A stretch of 64,000 bases of DNA from Mesorhizobium sp. 131-2-1 (GTDB lineage Bacteria > Pseudomonadota > Alphaproteobacteria > Rhizobiales > Rhizobiaceae), in contig NZ_AP023247.1 of assembly GCF_016756535.1 (NCBI RefSeq), positions 4,092,501 through 4,156,500 on the forward strand. The letters are read 5' to 3'. The notes under the pieces were generated by a model. It ran no database searches. It had not been told where the DNA came from and worked only from the letters and a program-made list of their open reading frames with translations. Of this stretch, positions 62,658 to 64,000 are shown piece by piece. Within the stretch, counting starts at the first letter, position 1. Each line of letters opens with the position of its first letter. The translations under genes and the position numbers were made by a program.

Positions 62658-64000
62658 TTACGCCGCTTCGTTGACCGTACGGCTGAGGCGGCGGACTTCC
62701 TCGTCGTTGAGCAGGCCGCCGGCGCGCAGCAGGCTGGCGAAGCGGCCGTTGCGCAGCGACAGTTCGGCGAAGCCGCCCTGCTCGACCACCCGGCCCTTGT
62801 CCATGAACACGACCAGGTCGGCATCGCGCACCGTCGTCAGGCGGTGGGCAATGATGAAGGTGGTGCGGTTGCGGCGCAGTTCGTCGATTGCTTCCTTGAC
62901 GCGATCCTCGGTCTCGACGTCGAGCGCGCTGGTCGCCTCGTCGAGCACGAGGATCGGCGCGTCCTTCAGCACGGCGCGGGCAATGGCGATGCGCTGGCGC
63001 TCGCCACCCGAGAGCTGGCCGCCACGCTCGCCGACGACGGTGTCGTAGCCGTTGCTCTTCGACAGGATGAAGTCCTGGGCGGCGGCAGCATTGGCGGCTG
63101 CGTGCACCTCGTCATAGGTCGCCTCGGCGCGCCCGACGCGGATGTTGTCCTCGATCGAGCGGTTGAGCAGGCCTGCGTCCTGGAACACGGTGGCGATCGA
63201 GTGGCGCAGCGACTTGCGGGTCACCGTGCGGGTGTCGATGCCGTCGATCAGGATGCGGCCGCTGGACGGCGTGAAGACGCGCTGCAGGAGATTGATGAGC
63301 GTCGTCTTGCCGGCGCCGGTCGGACCGACGATAGCGACCGTCTGGCCGGCCTGGACCTCGAAGGAGACGTCGTCGACGCCCTGCCCCGAATTGGCGAACT
63401 CGAAGCCGACATTCTCGAAGCGCACATGGCCGGTCACGTTGGCAAGCTCGCGCATGCCGTCCGGCTCGGCGGTATCGGCGGCCGAGTCCTCGAGGCGGTA
63501 GAAGTCTTCGAGCTTGGCGCGGGCCTCGGAGATCTGGCTGGAGAAAGCCGACATCTGATCGAGGCGGGCGATCAGCATCCCTGCAAAGCCGATGAAGGCA
63601 ACGACATCGCCGACGCGGAGCTGGCCACGGGTGACGAGATAGGCGCCGATCGAAAGCACGATCATCATCGAGATGGTCGACGACAGCCGGTTCAACGCAC
63701 TGGCGATCGCCCACCAGTCAAGCACCGGGTTCTGGGCGTCGAGCAGGTCCTTGACGTAGCGCTTCAGTGTCGCGGTCTCATGGCCGATACGGTTGTAGCT
63801 CTGCAGCACGGCGACATTGCTGACGCTATCGGTCACATGGGCAAACACGGTGTGGTAGTGGCGCTCGACGGCGGTCTGCCCCGACTTGGTGCGGCGCATG
63901 ACGATGCGGCCGATGCCGACATAGAGCACGCCAAGGCCAAGCAGCACCGCCGACATGCGAATGTCCATGGCAATCGCGGTCGGCACCAAAAGCACCAGGG
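62658..64000 (-). CDS. ndvA: Cyclic beta-1,2-glucan ABC exporter NdvA/ChvA, 3' part
   Basis: This fused membrane-ATPase exporter moves cyclic beta-1,2-glucan to the periplasm, important for osmoadaptation and nodulation in rhizobia. Visible are part of the membrane domain (SVSNVAVLQSYNRIGHETATLKRYV) and the ATPase domain with Walker A GPTGAGKTT, signature LSGGERQRIAIARA, Walker B ILVLDEATSALD and H-loop FIIAHRLTTV. The N-terminal part (about 140-150 residues, from the family's usual ~590) lies beyond the window edge. NdvA identity rests on overall family pattern; another exporter is possible but less likely. Confidence 0.9.
   Translation of the reverse strand, partial: LVLLVPTAIAMDIRMSAVLLGLGVLYVGIGRIVMRRTKSGQTAVERHYHTVFAHVTDSVSNVAVLQSYNRIGHETATLKRYVKDLLDAQNPVLDWWAIASALNRLSSTISMMIVLSIGAYLVTRGQLRVGDVVAFIGFAGMLIARLDQMSAFSSQISEARAKLEDFYRLEDSAADTAEPDGMRELANVTGHVRFENVGFEFANSGQGVDDVSFEVQAGQTVAIVGPTGAGKTTLINLLQRVFTPSSGRILIDGIDTRTVTRKSLRHSIATVFQDAGLLNRSIEDNIRVGRAEATYDEVHAAANAAAAQDFILSKSNGYDTVVGERGGQLSGGERQRIAIARAVLKDAPILVLDEATSALDVETEDRVKEAIDELRRNRTTFIIAHRLTTVRDADLVVFMDKGRVVEQGGFAELSLRNGRFASLLRAGGLLNDEEVRRLSRTVNEAA

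Overview
The window looks like chromosome of a Rhizobiales alphaproteobacterium, most likely Mesorhizobium or a close relative. The support is high GC, an ndvA/chvA-type cyclic beta-glucan exporter, the protein families and gene orders, several small palindromic repeats of the kind that litter rhizobial genomes, and a NasS/NasT-controlled nitrate assimilation locus. This assignment is an inference from sequence character; no database search was run.

Layout. 0.1-7 kb: housekeeping genes (guaB, an EmrB-type MFS exporter, rlmE, ppx/gppA, a UPF0104 membrane protein) ending in a tRNA-Gln(CTG). 7-13.2 kb: an accessory-looking block of visibly lower GC, all on the minus strand, reading luxR - luxI - secreted lysozyme-like protein - small lipoprotein - secreted trypsin-like protease with an 87-bp tandem repeat - I78-type protease inhibitor - secreted phosphoesterase. 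13.7-16.6 kb: a small hypothetical gene, then a GGDEF-EAL protein cotranscribed with a periplasmic molybdopterin-oxidoreductase-like protein. 16.8-32.7 kb: nitrate assimilation. narK-nirB-nirD-nasA and nrtABC form two operons, each preceded by a sigma-54 promoter and an almost identical leader RNA. Each leader carries two hairpins whose hexaloops have A at position 1 and G at position 4, the second overlapping an intrinsic terminator. This is the architecture expected for antitermination by the ANTAR protein NasT, which is encoded with its sensor NasS at the end of the region. Between nrtA and nasS lie a TubC-docking-domain/methyltransferase fusion and a cyclase-FHA protein. 32.8-41.7 kb: a frameshifted TPR gene, another TPR protein, an aldehyde dehydrogenase, a YeiH-type exporter, a free-methionine-R-sulfoxide reductase and a GlxA-type regulator. 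42-52.4 kb: small-molecule nitrogen and carbon catabolism (DddP/creatinase-like M24 enzyme, two cysteine hydrolases, an esterase, an orphan solute-binding protein, a glutamine-synthetase-like ligase and an N-formylglutamate amidohydrolase). 52.5-59.3 kb: a MoxR-DUF58-SpoIIM-RDD envelope cluster. 59.3-64 kb: a small AT-rich membrane gene, a D-lyxose-isomerase-like protein, a D-threonine-aldolase-like protein, a lone ccmC, and the 3' part of ndvA.

Two palindromic repeat families are scattered through the window. Family A (about 150-180 bp) has four full copies plus one minimal palindrome. One copy lies in frame inside nasA and adds about 59 residues to the enzyme; the minimal palindrome supplies the C-terminal residues of an esterase. 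Family B has two copies.

The signals most worth following are the quorum-sensing-linked secreted cassette with its own protease inhibitor, the duplicated NasT-responsive leader that carries a decayed nrtA 5' end into a second operon, the repeat-derived insert in nasA, and the TubC-methyltransferase fusion.
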